From Bacteroidales bacterium (GTDB lineage: Bacteria > Bacteroidota > Bacteroidia > Bacteroidales > P3), in the NCBI GenBank assembly GCA_031262295.1, contig JAISIA010000061.1, forward strand, positions 1-49,957: a stretch of DNA of 49,957 bases. Reading direction: 5' to 3'. Below, piece after piece: positions 7,683-16,849 of this stretch (the first letter of the stretch is position 1; the number at the start of each line of letters is the position of its first letter). The notes beneath the pieces were generated by a model. It was given only the letters and a program-made list of their open reading frames with translations, did not search any database and had not been told where the DNA came from. The position numbers were made by a program, and so were the translations under genes.

Positions 7683-8261
7683 ATGGAATATATAACCATT
7701 ATAATTTTTGCAGTATTTGTAAATAACGTTATACTTTCTCAATTCTTGGGAATATGTCCCTTTCTGGGGGTTTCAAATAAGGTTTCTACCTCTTTGGGTA
7801 TGGGAGCTGCCGTTTTGTTTGTTATGACCTTAGCAACACTTGTCACTTTCATTATTCAGACCTACATTTTAGATGCCTTATCCTTGCAATTCTTGCAAAC
7901 CATAGTATTTATTTTGGTTATAGCGGCTTTGGTTCAAATGGTGGAGATAATACTTAAAAAGATTAGTCCAGCACTTTATCAAAGTCTTGGAGTTTTTCTT
8001 CCTCTTATTACAACAAATTGTGCAGTGCTTGGTGTGGCAATATTAGTTATTCAAAAGGACTTTACACTTCTAACAGCATTAGTTTATACAATTGGTATGG
8101 CTTTGGGATTTACCTTAGCAATGGTTTTGTTTGCAGGTTTAAGAGAGAGGATGGACCTTTTGGGAATGCCAAAAGGAATGAGTAAAATACCTATTGTCCT
8201 TGTTACAGCAGGCATATTGGCTATGGCTTTTATGGGTTTTGCAGGCTTGGTTAAGATATAA
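7683..8261 (+). CDS. rnfA: Rnf electron transport complex subunit RnfA
   Basis: A 192-residue integral membrane protein with six hydrophobic segments, of the RnfA/RnfE/NqrD/NqrE family. Features that match RnfA are VNNVILSQFLGICPFLGVSNKV near the N-terminus, FILVIAALVQMVEI and the conserved LPLITTNCAVLGVAIL, which contains the cysteine used for the membrane iron-sulfur centre. Rnf couples ferredoxin:NAD oxidation to Na+ or H+ pumping. It would spend the reduced ferredoxin made by NifJ encoded 2.5 kb away. Oddly, no rnfB, C, D, G or E is beside it, and it has its own promoter, so rnfA is split from the usual rnfBCDGEA cluster. Confidence 0.93.
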   Translation: MEYITIIIFAVFVNNVILSQFLGICPFLGVSNKVSTSLGMGAAVLFVMTLATLVTFIIQTYILDALSLQFLQTIVFILVIAALVQMVEIILKKISPALYQSLGVFLPLITTNCAVLGVAILVIQKDFTLLTALVYTIGMALGFTLAMVLFAGLRERMDLLGMPKGMSKIPIVLVTAGILAMAFMGFAGLVKI

Positions 8262-8266
8262 TTTTT

Positions 8267-8683
8267 ATGGAAGAAGAAAATAAGAGTGAAAAAATAAGCA
8301 TAGAGCCTATTGAGACCTTAGTAAAGGATAAAACAAATAAAAAATTACTAAAATATAATAAGGAAAAAAAGAATAAACCTTCTTGGTGGATACGCTCAAA
8401 AAGAAAAAAACTCATCGCAGGATTAAAGGAAGAATTACAAATAATAGGTATTAAGAATGCTTGGATGCACAATAGTTTTATTAGTGCAGAGGAAAGGAAG
8501 GCAAAAAATATCATAATATACATACAAATTAATCCTTTGCAAAAACAAGACCTTATTGTTGAGAATATAGAAGCAAATCTGGATAAGATATTTAAAAGAA
8601 AAAAAATAACATTAATAGAAATTTCCACTCTTTCTCCCTCAATAAAAGAATTTGTTTTTAAGGATCTCTCTTCAATATTCTAA
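8267..8683 (+). CDS. Unknown protein resembling a degenerate MNT-type nucleotidyltransferase
   Basis: A 138-residue protein starting 5 bp after rnfA. The first 45 residues are charged and look disordered. From about residue 45 the order of a minimal nucleotidyltransferase (MNT) domain can be followed: a helix, GIKNAWMHNSF where active relatives have G-x-x-x-x-x-LFGSYARG, a beta strand KNIIIYIQINP where they have SDIDLLVEF, then KRKKITLIEISTLSPSIKEF where they have GRKVDLVTxxxLSPYI. The glycine-serine and the two metal-binding aspartates are not conserved, so I infer a catalytically dead fold, if the match is right. Its close linkage to rnfA suggests a role there, but none is known to me. Confidence 0.55.
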   Translation: MEEENKSEKISIEPIETLVKDKTNKKLLKYNKEKKNKPSWWIRSKRKKLIAGLKEELQIIGIKNAWMHNSFISAEERKAKNIIIYIQINPLQKQDLIVENIEANLDKIFKRKKITLIEISTLSPSIKEFVFKDLSSIF

Positions 8684-8706
8684 CAAAAAGTTCAATATTT
8701 TATAGT

Positions 8707-9480
8707 ATGAATATATCAGCAGTTGTAATAACCTTTAATGAAGAAAGAAATATTGAGCGTTGCATCCTATCTTTAAGGGATGTTTGTGAAGAAATATTGG
8801 TTGCAGATAGCCTTTCTACTGATAAAACTAAGGAAATATGTCTTAATTATGGAGTAAAATTCCTTGAACATCCTTTTGAAGGTTATGTAAAGCAAAAGAA
8901 TTGGGCATTAAATCAGGCAAAATACGATTGGATTCTTTCTTTGGATGCCGATGAGGCATTATCAGAAGAGTTGAAAAACTCAATATTAAAAGTTAAAACC
9001 TTAGATAATCTTTCAGATTCCTATATGTTTAATCGTCTAACTAACTATTGCAATTTGCGATGGATTAAACATAGTGGTTGGTATCCTGATAGAAAAGTGC
9101 GTCTTTTTAGAAAGGATAGTGGGAAATGGGAAGGAATAAGTTTGCATGAAAAATTTCAAATTAAGGAAGGAAAGAAATTAGAGTGGTTAAAGGGGGATTT
9201 ATTACATTATACTTGCAATACTTTGGCAGAACATATAGAACAAGTAAATAAATTTTCAACAATTGCATCAGAAGAACTTTTCTTAAAAGGTAAAAAAGTT
9301 GGAATTGTTTCAATATATATAAAAAGTTCGTGGAAGTTTATAAGGGATTATTTCTTTAATATGGGCTTTTTGGATGGAATGCAAGGGTATTGGATATGTA
9401 AAATAGGAGCTTTCTCCACCTTTTTGAAGTATTCCAAATTGAAGGAGAAGAATAAAAAGAAAGAAAAGAAAATTGGATAA
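8707..9480 (+). CDS. Family 2 glycosyltransferase, WaaE/KdtX type
   Basis: A 257-residue inverting glycosyltransferase with a GT-A fold. The N-terminus ISAVVITFNEERNIERCI is the nucleotide-binding start, and the metal-binding DAD is at 80-82 in LSLDADEAL. The later WIKHSGWYPDRKVRLFRKDS and HEKFQI pattern is typical of the LPS-core KdtX/WaaE group, which adds a sugar to Kdo or heptose of the lipid A core. It overlaps the next glycosyltransferase by 8 bp, so the two are coupled and probably act in the same LPS or polysaccharide pathway. Acceptor and donor cannot be told. Confidence 0.88.
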   Translation: MNISAVVITFNEERNIERCILSLRDVCEEILVADSLSTDKTKEICLNYGVKFLEHPFEGYVKQKNWALNQAKYDWILSLDADEALSEELKNSILKVKTLDNLSDSYMFNRLTNYCNLRWIKHSGWYPDRKVRLFRKDSGKWEGISLHEKFQIKEGKKLEWLKGDLLHYTCNTLAEHIEQVNKFSTIASEELFLKGKKVGIVSIYIKSSWKFIRDYFFNMGFLDGMQGYWICKIGAFSTFLKYSKLKEKNKKKEKKIG

Positions 9481-10558
9481 GACAAAAAACATAATACAGG
9501 TTTTTGCATCTTCCTTTTGGGGAGGTGGAGAGGTTTTTGTCTATGACTTAGGTAAGGAGTTAATAAAGGATAATTACAATATTGTTTTTGTTTCTAAGAA
9601 AAGTAAGGTAATAAAAGAAAAACTTCAAAACATAGCTCCTTGTTACCAACTTCCATTAAAAGGAATATTTGATATATATTCTGCCTTTTTACTTTCCAAA
9701 ATAATAAGAAAAGAAAATATTTCCATTATACATTGTCATAATTTTAAGACTGCATTTATTTGTCTTTATGCAAAAATACTCTCAAAAAAAGATGTTAGAA
9801 TAATTCTTTCAAGACATTTTATTAAGAAAGCAAAGAAAGGATTTATTTATATGTGGTTATATAGGCATATAGAAAAGATTATCTTTGTATCAAATGCAGC
9901 TTTGGAGGAATTTGCTCAAACATATAAGGGTGATAAAACAAAATTATGTGTAATTCATAACAGCATAAAAGAGCCTAAAATTAACGAAACGATTTCAATA
10001 AGAACAAAATTAAATATTCCTCCTTCAACTTTTCTTCTTGCTTTTGTAGGACGCTTGGAAGCAGAAAAAGGAGTTGAGGTTCTTTTGAATGCAGTTTGCA
10101 ATTTAAAAAATGAGAATATATTTCTTATTATTATAGGAAGGGGAGAAAAAGAGTATGAAGAAAAACTCAAAGACATAGTTAGGAAAAATGAAATTGAAGA
10201 TAAGGTAAATTTTCTTGGTTTTTCAAAGGATGTTCCTTCAATTATAAAGGATGTGGATATTGGAATTTGTCCTTCAATATGGAGAGAAGCAGGTTCTCTT
10301 TCAATAATTGAATTTATGCTATTGGGCAAAGTGGTTATTTCAACTAATAATGGAGCACAAAAAGAGTATATTGAAAATTTTCAAACGGGCATTTTAATTG
10401 AGCCTAATGATAGTTATGCCCTAACAAATGCAATAAAGCAATTAATAAATAATCCAAAACAAATATCCATTATAGGAAATAATGCAAAGCAATACTTTGA
10501 AAAGGAGCTTTCATACAATAAATTCTATCAAAAAATCAAAGACATATACCAAGAATAA
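9473..10558 (+). CDS. Family 4 (group 1) glycosyltransferase, TTG start
   Basis: A 361-residue retaining glycosyltransferase with a GT-B fold. The N-terminal domain starts IIQVFASSFWGGGEVFVYDL, the acceptor side. The C-terminal donor domain begins near 185 (LLAFVGRLEAEKGVEVLL) and holds the E(x7)E motif, E272 and E280, in REAGSLSIIE. The start is TTG at 9473, overlapping the previous gene by 8 bp. The first in-frame ATG would remove about 126 residues and the whole first beta strand, so TTG must be used. It likely acts on the same glycan as the preceding GT2 protein. Donor sugar unknown. Confidence 0.88.
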   Translation: MDKTKNIIQVFASSFWGGGEVFVYDLGKELIKDNYNIVFVSKKSKVIKEKLQNIAPCYQLPLKGIFDIYSAFLLSKIIRKENISIIHCHNFKTAFICLYAKILSKKDVRIILSRHFIKKAKKGFIYMWLYRHIEKIIFVSNAALEEFAQTYKGDKTKLCVIHNSIKEPKINETISIRTKLNIPPSTFLLAFVGRLEAEKGVEVLLNAVCNLKNENIFLIIIGRGEKEYEEKLKDIVRKNEIEDKVNFLGFSKDVPSIIKDVDIGICPSIWREAGSLSIIEFMLLGKVVISTNNGAQKEYIENFQTGILIEPNDSYALTNAIKQLINNPKQISIIGNNAKQYFEKELSYNKFYQKIKDIYQE

Positions 10559-10665
10559 TTTGTTATTTGTTTTTGAAATAAAGATCTCAGAATAATATTT
10601 CTTTGAATAATCTAAAAAAAATAGCGTTTTTTTGCATTAAAAAAATAAATATACCTTCATAGCGT

Positions 10666-10695
10666 TTTGTTTTGTATAAATTTATTGTACTTTTG
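10666..10695 (+). promoter_or_regulatory. nifJ promoter
   Basis: TTTG (10666-10669), 18 bp, TACTTTTG (10688-10695), followed by a 74-bp leader. Good -7 box, spacing slightly short. Confidence 0.55.
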
Positions 10696-10769
10696 CACAC
10701 GTAAAAATGGGTTTTTCTCGTTTTTAAGTGATGAGTTCTTTAATAAATTAGATAAAATAAAACAAAACA

Positions 10770-13700
10770 ATGACAAAAGAAAAGAAATTTTTAACCTGTG
10801 ACGGGAATCAAGCTGCGGCTCACGTTGCTTATATGTTTAGTGAATGTGCGGCAATCTACCCTATAACCCCTTCATCTCCTATGGCAGAATACGTAGATGA
10901 ATGGAGTGCAAACGGAAGAAAGAATATATTTGGAGAAACAGTAAAATTGGTTGAGATGCAATCAGAAGCTGGAGCAGCAGGAGCCTTACATGGTGCCTTG
11001 CAAGCAGGGGCTTTGTCCTCCACTTTTACGGCTTCACAAGGCTTACTCCTTATGATACCTAACCTATATAAGATAGCGGGAGAACTACTTCCAGGAGTTT
11101 TGCACGTAACTGCTCGTACTATTGCCGCTCAGGCTCTATCTATTTTCGGAGATCATTCAGATATATACGCTTGTCGTCAAACCGGTTTTGCAATGCTTGC
11201 ATCCTCTTCTGTACAAGAAGCAATGGATTTGGCAGGTGTTGCTCATCTTTCAGCAATAAAAGGAAGAGTTCCTTTTATGCACTTCTTTGACGGATTCCGT
11301 ACCTCACATGAAATACAAAAAATAGAAGCTCTATCCAACGAAGATATGGCTGGATTGATTGATAAGAAAGCTTTGAAGGAGTATAGAGATAATGCACTTA
11401 ATCCAGAGCATCCTGTAACAAGAGGAACTGCTCAAAACCCAGATGTTTTCTTCCAAGCAAGAGAAGCAAGTAATGTATTCTATGATAAGGTTGCAGATAT
11501 TGTTGCTGATTATATGCAAGAGGTAGGCAAAATTACAGGAAGAGTGCATAAACCTTTTGAATATTATGGACCAAAAGATGCAGAAAACATAATTATAGCA
11601 ATGGGTTCTGTGACTGATACAATAAAAGAGGTTATTGATTACTTAGAAGAAAAGGGAGAAAAGGTAGGTTTAGTGACAGTACATCTTTATCGTCCTTTCT
11701 CAATTAAGTATCTTGGTCAAGAACTTCCTCAAACAACAAAGCGTATATGCGTTTTAGATAGAACAAAAGAAGCAGGAGCAAACGGAGAGCCTCTATACTT
11801 AGACGTAGTTGAAGCATTCTCTTCTTGTAAGGATATTCCAATGGATAAAAAACCTATGATTATAGGTGGAAGATATGGATTATCATCAAAGGATACTACT
11901 CCTGCACAAATAATTTCAGTAATAGAAAATCTTAAAAAAGAAACTCCAAAGAACCAATTCACAGTTGGAATAGTTGATGATGTTACTTTCCATTCCTTAG
12001 ATGTTATACCTGAAATCTCAATGGCAAAACAAGGAACTTTTGAAGCAAAGTTCTATGGATTGGGAGCTGACGGAACGGTTGGTGCAAACAAAAATTCAAT
12101 AAAGATTATTGGCGATAACACCGACAAATACTGCCAAGCATACTTTGCTTACGATAGTAAGAAATCAGGAGGTTTTACTTGCTCACATCTACGTTTTGGA
12201 AATACCCCTATACGTTCTCCTTATTTAGTAACAACACCTGACTTTGTTGCCTGCCATGTTTTTGCTTACCTAAATATGTATGAGATATTAAAAGGTATAA
12301 AGCCAAATGGAACCTTCCTATTAAACTCTATATATGATAAAGAAGAAACAATAAAGAATCTTCCTAATAAAATAAAGAAAGAACTTGCTGAAAAGAATAT
12401 CAATTTCTATATAATAGATGCTACAAAAATAGCAGAAGAGATTGGTTTAGGCAATAGAACAAATACTATATTGCAGTCTGCATTCTTTAAAATCGCAGAT
12501 GTGATTCCTTATGATTTAGCTGTTACTCAAATGAAGAAAGCAATTGATAAGTCATACGGCAAAAAGGGAGAAAATATAGTAAAGATGAATTACGCTGCTG
12601 TTGATCGTGGAGCAGATGTAATAAAGATTGAAATTCTTCCAGAATGGAAAAATTTGGATGAAAACATAAGTTTCACTTCCACTTCAACAAATAATAGACC
12701 TGAATTTATTAAAAACGTTGTTGATGTTATTAATGCACAAGAAGGAGATTCTCTTCCTGTTTCAGCATTTGTAGGAAGGGAAAATGGAACATTTCCAAAT
12801 GGAACATCACAATATGAAAAAAGAGGTATAGCAACCTCTGTTCCAGAATGGGTTTCTGATAATTGTATCCAATGTAATCAATGTTCATACGTTTGTCCTC
12901 ACGCTGCAATACGTCCATTCCTTATAAATAGTGAGGAAATGCAAAAGTTGCCTTCTGATACTAAGACGTTAAAGGCAATAGGAAAAGAATTTGAAGGCTT
13001 ACAATTCCGTATTCAAGTTAGCGTATTAGATTGTACAGGTTGCGGAAACTGCGCTGATATTTGTCCAGCAAAGACAAAGGCTTTGGAAATGAAACCTCTT
13101 ACAACTCAAATGCAAGAGGCTAAGCGTTGGGATAGCATAACAGAAAATGTTTCTTATAAATCTTCTTTGGTTGATAAGACAAAGAATGTGAAAAATTCTC
13201 AATTTGCAAAACCATTATTTGAATTTTCTGGAGCATGTGCAGGATGTGGAGAAACACCTTATATAAAACTTGCAACACAACTTTTCGGTGAAAGAATGAT
13301 GATTGCAAATGCAACAGGTTGTTCTTCTATCTATGGTGGCTCTTGCCCATCTATGCCTTATACAACAAATAAGGAAGGAAAGGGACCAGCTTGGGCAAAC
13401 TCTCTTTTTGAAGATAATGCAGAATTTGGCTTAGGTATGGCAATTGCAACTCGTAAGATGAGAGACAGAGTAGAAAATCTGATGAAAGATGGTTTGGTTT
13501 GCCAATGTTGTACAGAGGAACAAAAACAATTATACCGCCTTTGGTTGGACAATAGAGAAGATGCACAAATTACACAAGAGGTTTATGACAAACTAATAGA
13601 TAGTATTTCTAAATGTGATTGCGATGTATGTAAGGGATTATATGAAAATCGTCAATACATAGTTAAGAAGAGTCAATGGATAATTGGAGGAGATGGCTGG

Positions 13701-14330
13701 GCTTATGATATAGGATACGGAGGATTAGATCATGTTATTGCCTCAGGAGAAAATGTTAATATATTAGTATTAGATACTGAGGTATATTCTAATACTGGAG
13801 GACAAGCATCAAAGGCTACTCCTGTGGGAGCTATTGCTAAGTTTGCAGCCTCTGGAAAACGTATCCGCAAAAAAGACTTGGGTATGATAGCTACAACATA
13901 CGGATATGTATATGTTGCACAAGTATCCATTGGAGCTAATCAAGCACAATATCTAAAAGTACTTAAAGAAGCAGAGGCTTACAATGGACCTTCATTAATT
14001 ATAGCTTACGCTCCTTGTATTAATCATGGATTAAAACTTGGTATGGGTAAAACTCAAGAAGAAGGCAAAAGAGCTGTTGAATGTGGCTATTGGCATCTAT
14101 GGAGATATAATCCTCAAATGGCAGAAAATGGAGAAAATCCATTTGTATTAGATTCCAAAGAGCCTAATTGGGATAAATTCCAAGAATTTATTGATAGCGA
14201 AGTTAGATATAATTCTTTGAAGAAAGCATTTCCAGAAGAAGCATCAGAATTGTTCCGTTTGGCTCAAGAAAATGCTCTATGGCGTTATAATTCTTATAAG
14301 AGAATGGCAGAGGAAAATTGGAGTAAATAA
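10770..14330 (+). CDS. nifJ: Pyruvate:ferredoxin (flavodoxin) oxidoreductase
   Basis: An 1186-residue single-chain PFOR of usual length. It oxidises pyruvate with CoA to acetyl-CoA and CO2 and reduces ferredoxin, using thiamine diphosphate and three 4Fe-4S clusters. The N-terminal domain carries YPITPSSPMAEYVDEW. Two ferredoxin-type clusters are at about 700-765 (CIQCNQCSYVCPHAAIRPF and CTGCGNCADICPAKT). The proximal-cluster cysteines are in GACAGCGETPY (about 820) and further on (ATGCSS, APCINHG). The thiamine-diphosphate motif GDGWAYDIGYGG is at about 973, followed by DTEVYSNTGGQ. It is a monocistronic unit with its own promoter and a strong terminator. It points to anaerobic fermentation and feeds Rnf. 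Confidence 0.97.
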   Translation: MTKEKKFLTCDGNQAAAHVAYMFSECAAIYPITPSSPMAEYVDEWSANGRKNIFGETVKLVEMQSEAGAAGALHGALQAGALSSTFTASQGLLLMIPNLYKIAGELLPGVLHVTARTIAAQALSIFGDHSDIYACRQTGFAMLASSSVQEAMDLAGVAHLSAIKGRVPFMHFFDGFRTSHEIQKIEALSNEDMAGLIDKKALKEYRDNALNPEHPVTRGTAQNPDVFFQAREASNVFYDKVADIVADYMQEVGKITGRVHKPFEYYGPKDAENIIIAMGSVTDTIKEVIDYLEEKGEKVGLVTVHLYRPFSIKYLGQELPQTTKRICVLDRTKEAGANGEPLYLDVVEAFSSCKDIPMDKKPMIIGGRYGLSSKDTTPAQIISVIENLKKETPKNQFTVGIVDDVTFHSLDVIPEISMAKQGTFEAKFYGLGADGTVGANKNSIKIIGDNTDKYCQAYFAYDSKKSGGFTCSHLRFGNTPIRSPYLVTTPDFVACHVFAYLNMYEILKGIKPNGTFLLNSIYDKEETIKNLPNKIKKELAEKNINFYIIDATKIAEEIGLGNRTNTILQSAFFKIADVIPYDLAVTQMKKAIDKSYGKKGENIVKMNYAAVDRGADVIKIEILPEWKNLDENISFTSTSTNNRPEFIKNVVDVINAQEGDSLPVSAFVGRENGTFPNGTSQYEKRGIATSVPEWVSDNCIQCNQCSYVCPHAAIRPFLINSEEMQKLPSDTKTLKAIGKEFEGLQFRIQVSVLDCTGCGNCADICPAKTKALEMKPLTTQMQEAKRWDSITENVSYKSSLVDKTKNVKNSQFAKPLFEFSGACAGCGETPYIKLATQLFGERMMIANATGCSSIYGGSCPSMPYTTNKEGKGPAWANSLFEDNAEFGLGMAIATRKMRDRVENLMKDGLVCQCCTEEQKQLYRLWLDNREDAQITQEVYDKLIDSISKCDCDVCKGLYENRQYIVKKSQWIIGGDGWAYDIGYGGLDHVIASGENVNILVLDTEVYSNTGGQASKATPVGAIAKFAASGKRIRKKDLGMIATTYGYVYVAQVSIGANQAQYLKVLKEAEAYNGPSLIIAYAPCINHGLKLGMGKTQEEGKRAVECGYWHLWRYNPQMAENGENPFVLDSKEPNWDKFQEFIDSEVRYNSLKKAFPEEASELFRLAQENALWRYNSYKRMAEENWSK

Positions 14331-14351
14331 TAAGAAAATAAATAATACTTT

Positions 14352-14384
14352 ACGGCGTCTTAGAAATAGGACGCCGTTTTTTTT
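14352..14384 (+). terminator. nifJ intrinsic terminator
   Basis: ACGGCGTC (14352-14359) pairs with GACGCCGT (14370-14377), followed by a run of seven or more T. It lies 21 bp after the stop codon. The only strongly GC-rich hairpin in this part. Confidence 0.92.
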
Positions 14385-14402
14385 GTTTTGTAATAAGCCT
14401 TA

Positions 14403-14434
14403 CCGCCAAGCGGCTTTTAGTTGTTCTAACGGAA
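14403..14434. repeat. Double-hairpin cassette, covariant form
   Basis: CCGC-CAA-GCGG (14403-14413), then a T-rich gap and TTCTAACGGAA. Other copies have GTCGG-CAA-CCGAC. The loop is kept while both arms change together, which supports a selected hairpin. Confidence 0.6.
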
Positions 14435-14484
14435 ATATGATTTTTTAAAGACTCATATATTTATAACTATAATTTCATAAAAAT

Positions 14485-14560
14485 AAAACGCTGTTTTAAT
14501 TTATTAAAACGAAGAAATAATTTACTAAAACGAAGAAATAATTTTTTTAATCTTCGTTTT
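14485..14560. repeat. 21-bp array of copy 3 with inverted last unit
   Basis: AAAAC boxes end at 14489, 14510 and 14531, 21 bp apart. The last unit faces an inverted one: AAAACGAAGA (14527-14536) and TCTTCGTTTT (14551-14560), a perfect 10-bp inverted repeat with a 14-nt loop. Confidence 0.85.
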
Positions 14561-14707
14561 ATTTTTATTGAATTATAGATTATAAATTTAAAATTGAATA
14601 AGACTAAAATATATAAAAAGACTATGCCCGACTTTTGGTTAGGACTAATAAATGCCAATTGCGGGTTTTATTGCCGACAAATTATGTTAAAAAAACTTGA
14701 ATTTATA

Positions 14708-16012
14708 TTAAAATGAATCAGCATCAAAACATTGTCCTTCAAAGAATATTTTAACAATTTTTGAATGAAATGTTACCCCTTCCAAAGGAGACCATCCACA
14801 TTTTGAGACTATGTTTTTCTTTTCTACTTTATAGGTTTGATTAGTGTCAATTAAGACCATATCAGCAAAATATCCTTCCTTTATAAATCCTCTATCCTTT
14901 ATTGAAAAACGTATAGAAGGATTATGACACATCTTTTCTTGAAGTTGATATAGCGATAATTCACCTTGAAAAACCAATTCCAAAATCATAAGTAAGGAAA
15001 ATTCAATTGAAGGAATGCCAGAAGGTGAATCAAAATATGGTTTTGTTTTTTCCTCCAAAAGATGTGGGGCATGGTCTGTTGCAATTATATCTATCTTATC
15101 TTCTCTTAAAGCCTTCCTTAATGCATCCCTATCTTCTTTGGTTTTAATTGAAGGATTGCATTTAATTTTATTTCCAAGCAATAGAAAATCTTCATCAGAA
15201 AACCAAAGGTGAATAGGAGATACTTCTGCCGTTATATTTTTGGATTGTATTTTTCCACTTTTAAGAAGTGAAATTTCTTTTTTTGTTGAAATATGTGCAA
15301 TATTCAATTGGGTATTTTCTCCTGCTAAGGAAGTTGCATACTTTGTTGAAAGAAAACATGCCTCATCTGTTCTTATGAGAGGATGAATAGAAGAAGGTGC
15401 ATCATTGTTTGGATATAAACTTTTGTATTTTTTTGTATTTTCAATTATTGTTTTTTCATCCTCACAATGGGCAGTAATTATTTTGTTTTCACTATTTTTG
15501 AAAAGTTTTTCAATGGAAGATAGTCTATCAACCAAGAGATTCCCGGTTGAAGAACCGAAAAAGATTTTATAACCACACACTTTTTCATTGTCAATTTCTA
15601 ATATCTCATCTACATTATTATTAGTTACTCCAAGATAAAACATATAATTACATTTCATCTCGTTTTTTGCAATAGATATTTTTTCTTCAAGAGTTTTTAA
15701 AGATGTTGTTGGAGGGATGGTATTTGGCATATCAAATATTGTAGTTACGCCTCCCTTTAATGCGGCTCTTGATTCCGAAAGCATAGTTGCCTTATATTCC
15801 AAACCGGGATCACGAAAATGAACATGAGTATCTATAATTCCGGGAATAAGAATTAAGCCTTTTGCCTCTATAACCTGACAATTAAAAGGCAAATCGGATA
15901 TCTCCGATTCTGAAATCTTAGATATCCGATTATCTTTTATAAGAATATTAACCTGTTTTTCTCCTTTCTCATCTACAATAGTAGGCAAGTGAATATACTT
16001 ATATTCTTCCAT
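14708..16012 (-). CDS. pyrC: Dihydroorotase
   Basis: A 434-residue class I dihydroorotase of the amidohydrolase superfamily; it cyclises carbamoyl-aspartate in pyrimidine synthesis. Metal ligands are visible: HVHFRDPG (first histidines and the Arg for the substrate), GYKIFFGSSTG (the lysine that becomes carboxylated), TAHCED, IAHIST and ATDHAPH (the last Asp). FDMPNTIPPT is typical of this class. It ends the long minus operon, 9 bp after the zinc-ribbon gene. Allantoinase is a related alternative, but the motif set and length favour dihydroorotase. No other pyr gene is adjacent. Confidence 0.92.
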   Translation of the reverse strand: MEEYKYIHLPTIVDEKGEKQVNILIKDNRISKISESEISDLPFNCQVIEAKGLILIPGIIDTHVHFRDPGLEYKATMLSESRAALKGGVTTIFDMPNTIPPTTSLKTLEEKISIAKNEMKCNYMFYLGVTNNNVDEILEIDNEKVCGYKIFFGSSTGNLLVDRLSSIEKLFKNSENKIITAHCEDEKTIIENTKKYKSLYPNNDAPSSIHPLIRTDEACFLSTKYATSLAGENTQLNIAHISTKKEISLLKSGKIQSKNITAEVSPIHLWFSDEDFLLLGNKIKCNPSIKTKEDRDALRKALREDKIDIIATDHAPHLLEEKTKPYFDSPSGIPSIEFSLLMILELVFQGELSLYQLQEKMCHNPSIRFSIKDRGFIKEGYFADMVLIDTNQTYKVEKKNIVSKCGWSPLEGVTFHSKIVKIFFEGQCFDADSF

Positions 16013-16021
16013 ATTTCTTTT

Positions 16022-16834
16022 TTATTGTTCTTCCACCTCTGCAACTATGGTTTGATCTACCAATATCCTACCGCAATATTCGCAAACAATAATTTTCTTG
16101 TGCATTCTTATATCCATTTGCCTTTGATGTGGTATTTTATTGAAGCATCCTCCGCATGCATCTCTATCAACTTCAACAACTGCCAAACCATTACGAGAAT
16201 TTTTTCTGATTTTATGATATGCTTTAAGGTATCTTTCTTCAATTAGTTTTTCATTTTCTAAACTTTCTTGAACCAAAACCTTTTCTTTTTCTTCTGTTTC
16301 AGAAACAATTTCATCCAATTCAGACTTTTTTACTTCCAAGTCTTTTTTCTTATCTTCCAATATGGCTTCAATTCTTTCTATTTCATTTGTGCATTTATCC
16401 CTATTAAAGGTTGCTTCCTTTATTTTCTTTTCACAAAGTTGTATTTCTAAGTTTTGAAATTCTACTTCCTTTTCCAAAGACTCATATTCTCTATTGTTAC
16501 GAACATTTTTTTGTTGAGTTTCGTATTTTTTTATTAGAGCCATACTATCTTTTATAAGCTCTTTTCTTTCGTTTATCTTTTGATCCCAAGACTTAGTTTC
16601 TGTTTTATATTTTTCTATTCTTGTTTGCAAACCCACAACCTCATCTTCTAAATCTTGCACCTCTAATGGCAGTTCGCCCCTAACAATTCTTATCTTGTCT
16701 ATTTGTGAATCTATCTTTTGTAACTTATACAAAGCAACTAATCTTTTCTCAACAGTAGCATCTGCTTCTTCACTCTTCTTTATTGGAGCAACAACTGGTT
16801 GCGTTTTTGTCTTTGATGTAACTTTCTTTGCCAT
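16022..16834 (-). CDS. Coiled-coil C4-type zinc-ribbon protein (CT398/Slr1199 type)
   Basis: A 270-residue protein. After a 30-residue Lys/Thr-rich tail, residues about 35-205 are an almost continuous charged coiled coil (heptad-rich, many Glu and Lys). At the end a zinc ribbon has two CxxC pairs, ACGGCF and CEYCGR, about 25 residues apart. This is the widespread family next to NIF3 in many bacteria; in some bacteria the coiled-coil protein interacts with flagellar or secretion parts, but no clear role is set here. It lies 15 bp after the NIF3 gene, and this pair is a conserved neighbourhood. Confidence 0.88.
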   Translation of the reverse strand: MAKKVTSKTKTQPVVAPIKKSEEADATVEKRLVALYKLQKIDSQIDKIRIVRGELPLEVQDLEDEVVGLQTRIEKYKTETKSWDQKINERKELIKDSMALIKKYETQQKNVRNNREYESLEKEVEFQNLEIQLCEKKIKEATFNRDKCTNEIERIEAILEDKKKDLEVKKSELDEIVSETEEKEKVLVQESLENEKLIEERYLKAYHKIRKNSRNGLAVVEVDRDACGGCFNKIPHQRQMDIRMHKKIIVCEYCGRILVDQTIVAEVEEQ

Positions 16835-16849
16835 TATTTTGATATATTT

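Larger units (their letters stand above)
14395..14700. repeat. Intergenic element copy 3, degenerate mosaic
   Basis: Between the convergent nifJ and pyrC ends. It holds a variant hairpin cassette (14403-14434), a short 21-bp array (14485-14560) and a degraded copy of the TTGCCGACA end (near 14670). The promoter and the dyad are missing. No gene is seen here. Confidence 0.65.

Noticed and set aside
14467..14658. 63-residue minus-strand ORF with heptad-like repeats (KKLFLRF, SKLFLRF)
   Set aside because: 21 bp is seven codons, so any frame through the array gives a seven-residue repeat. No ribosome site, and other copies do not keep the frame.
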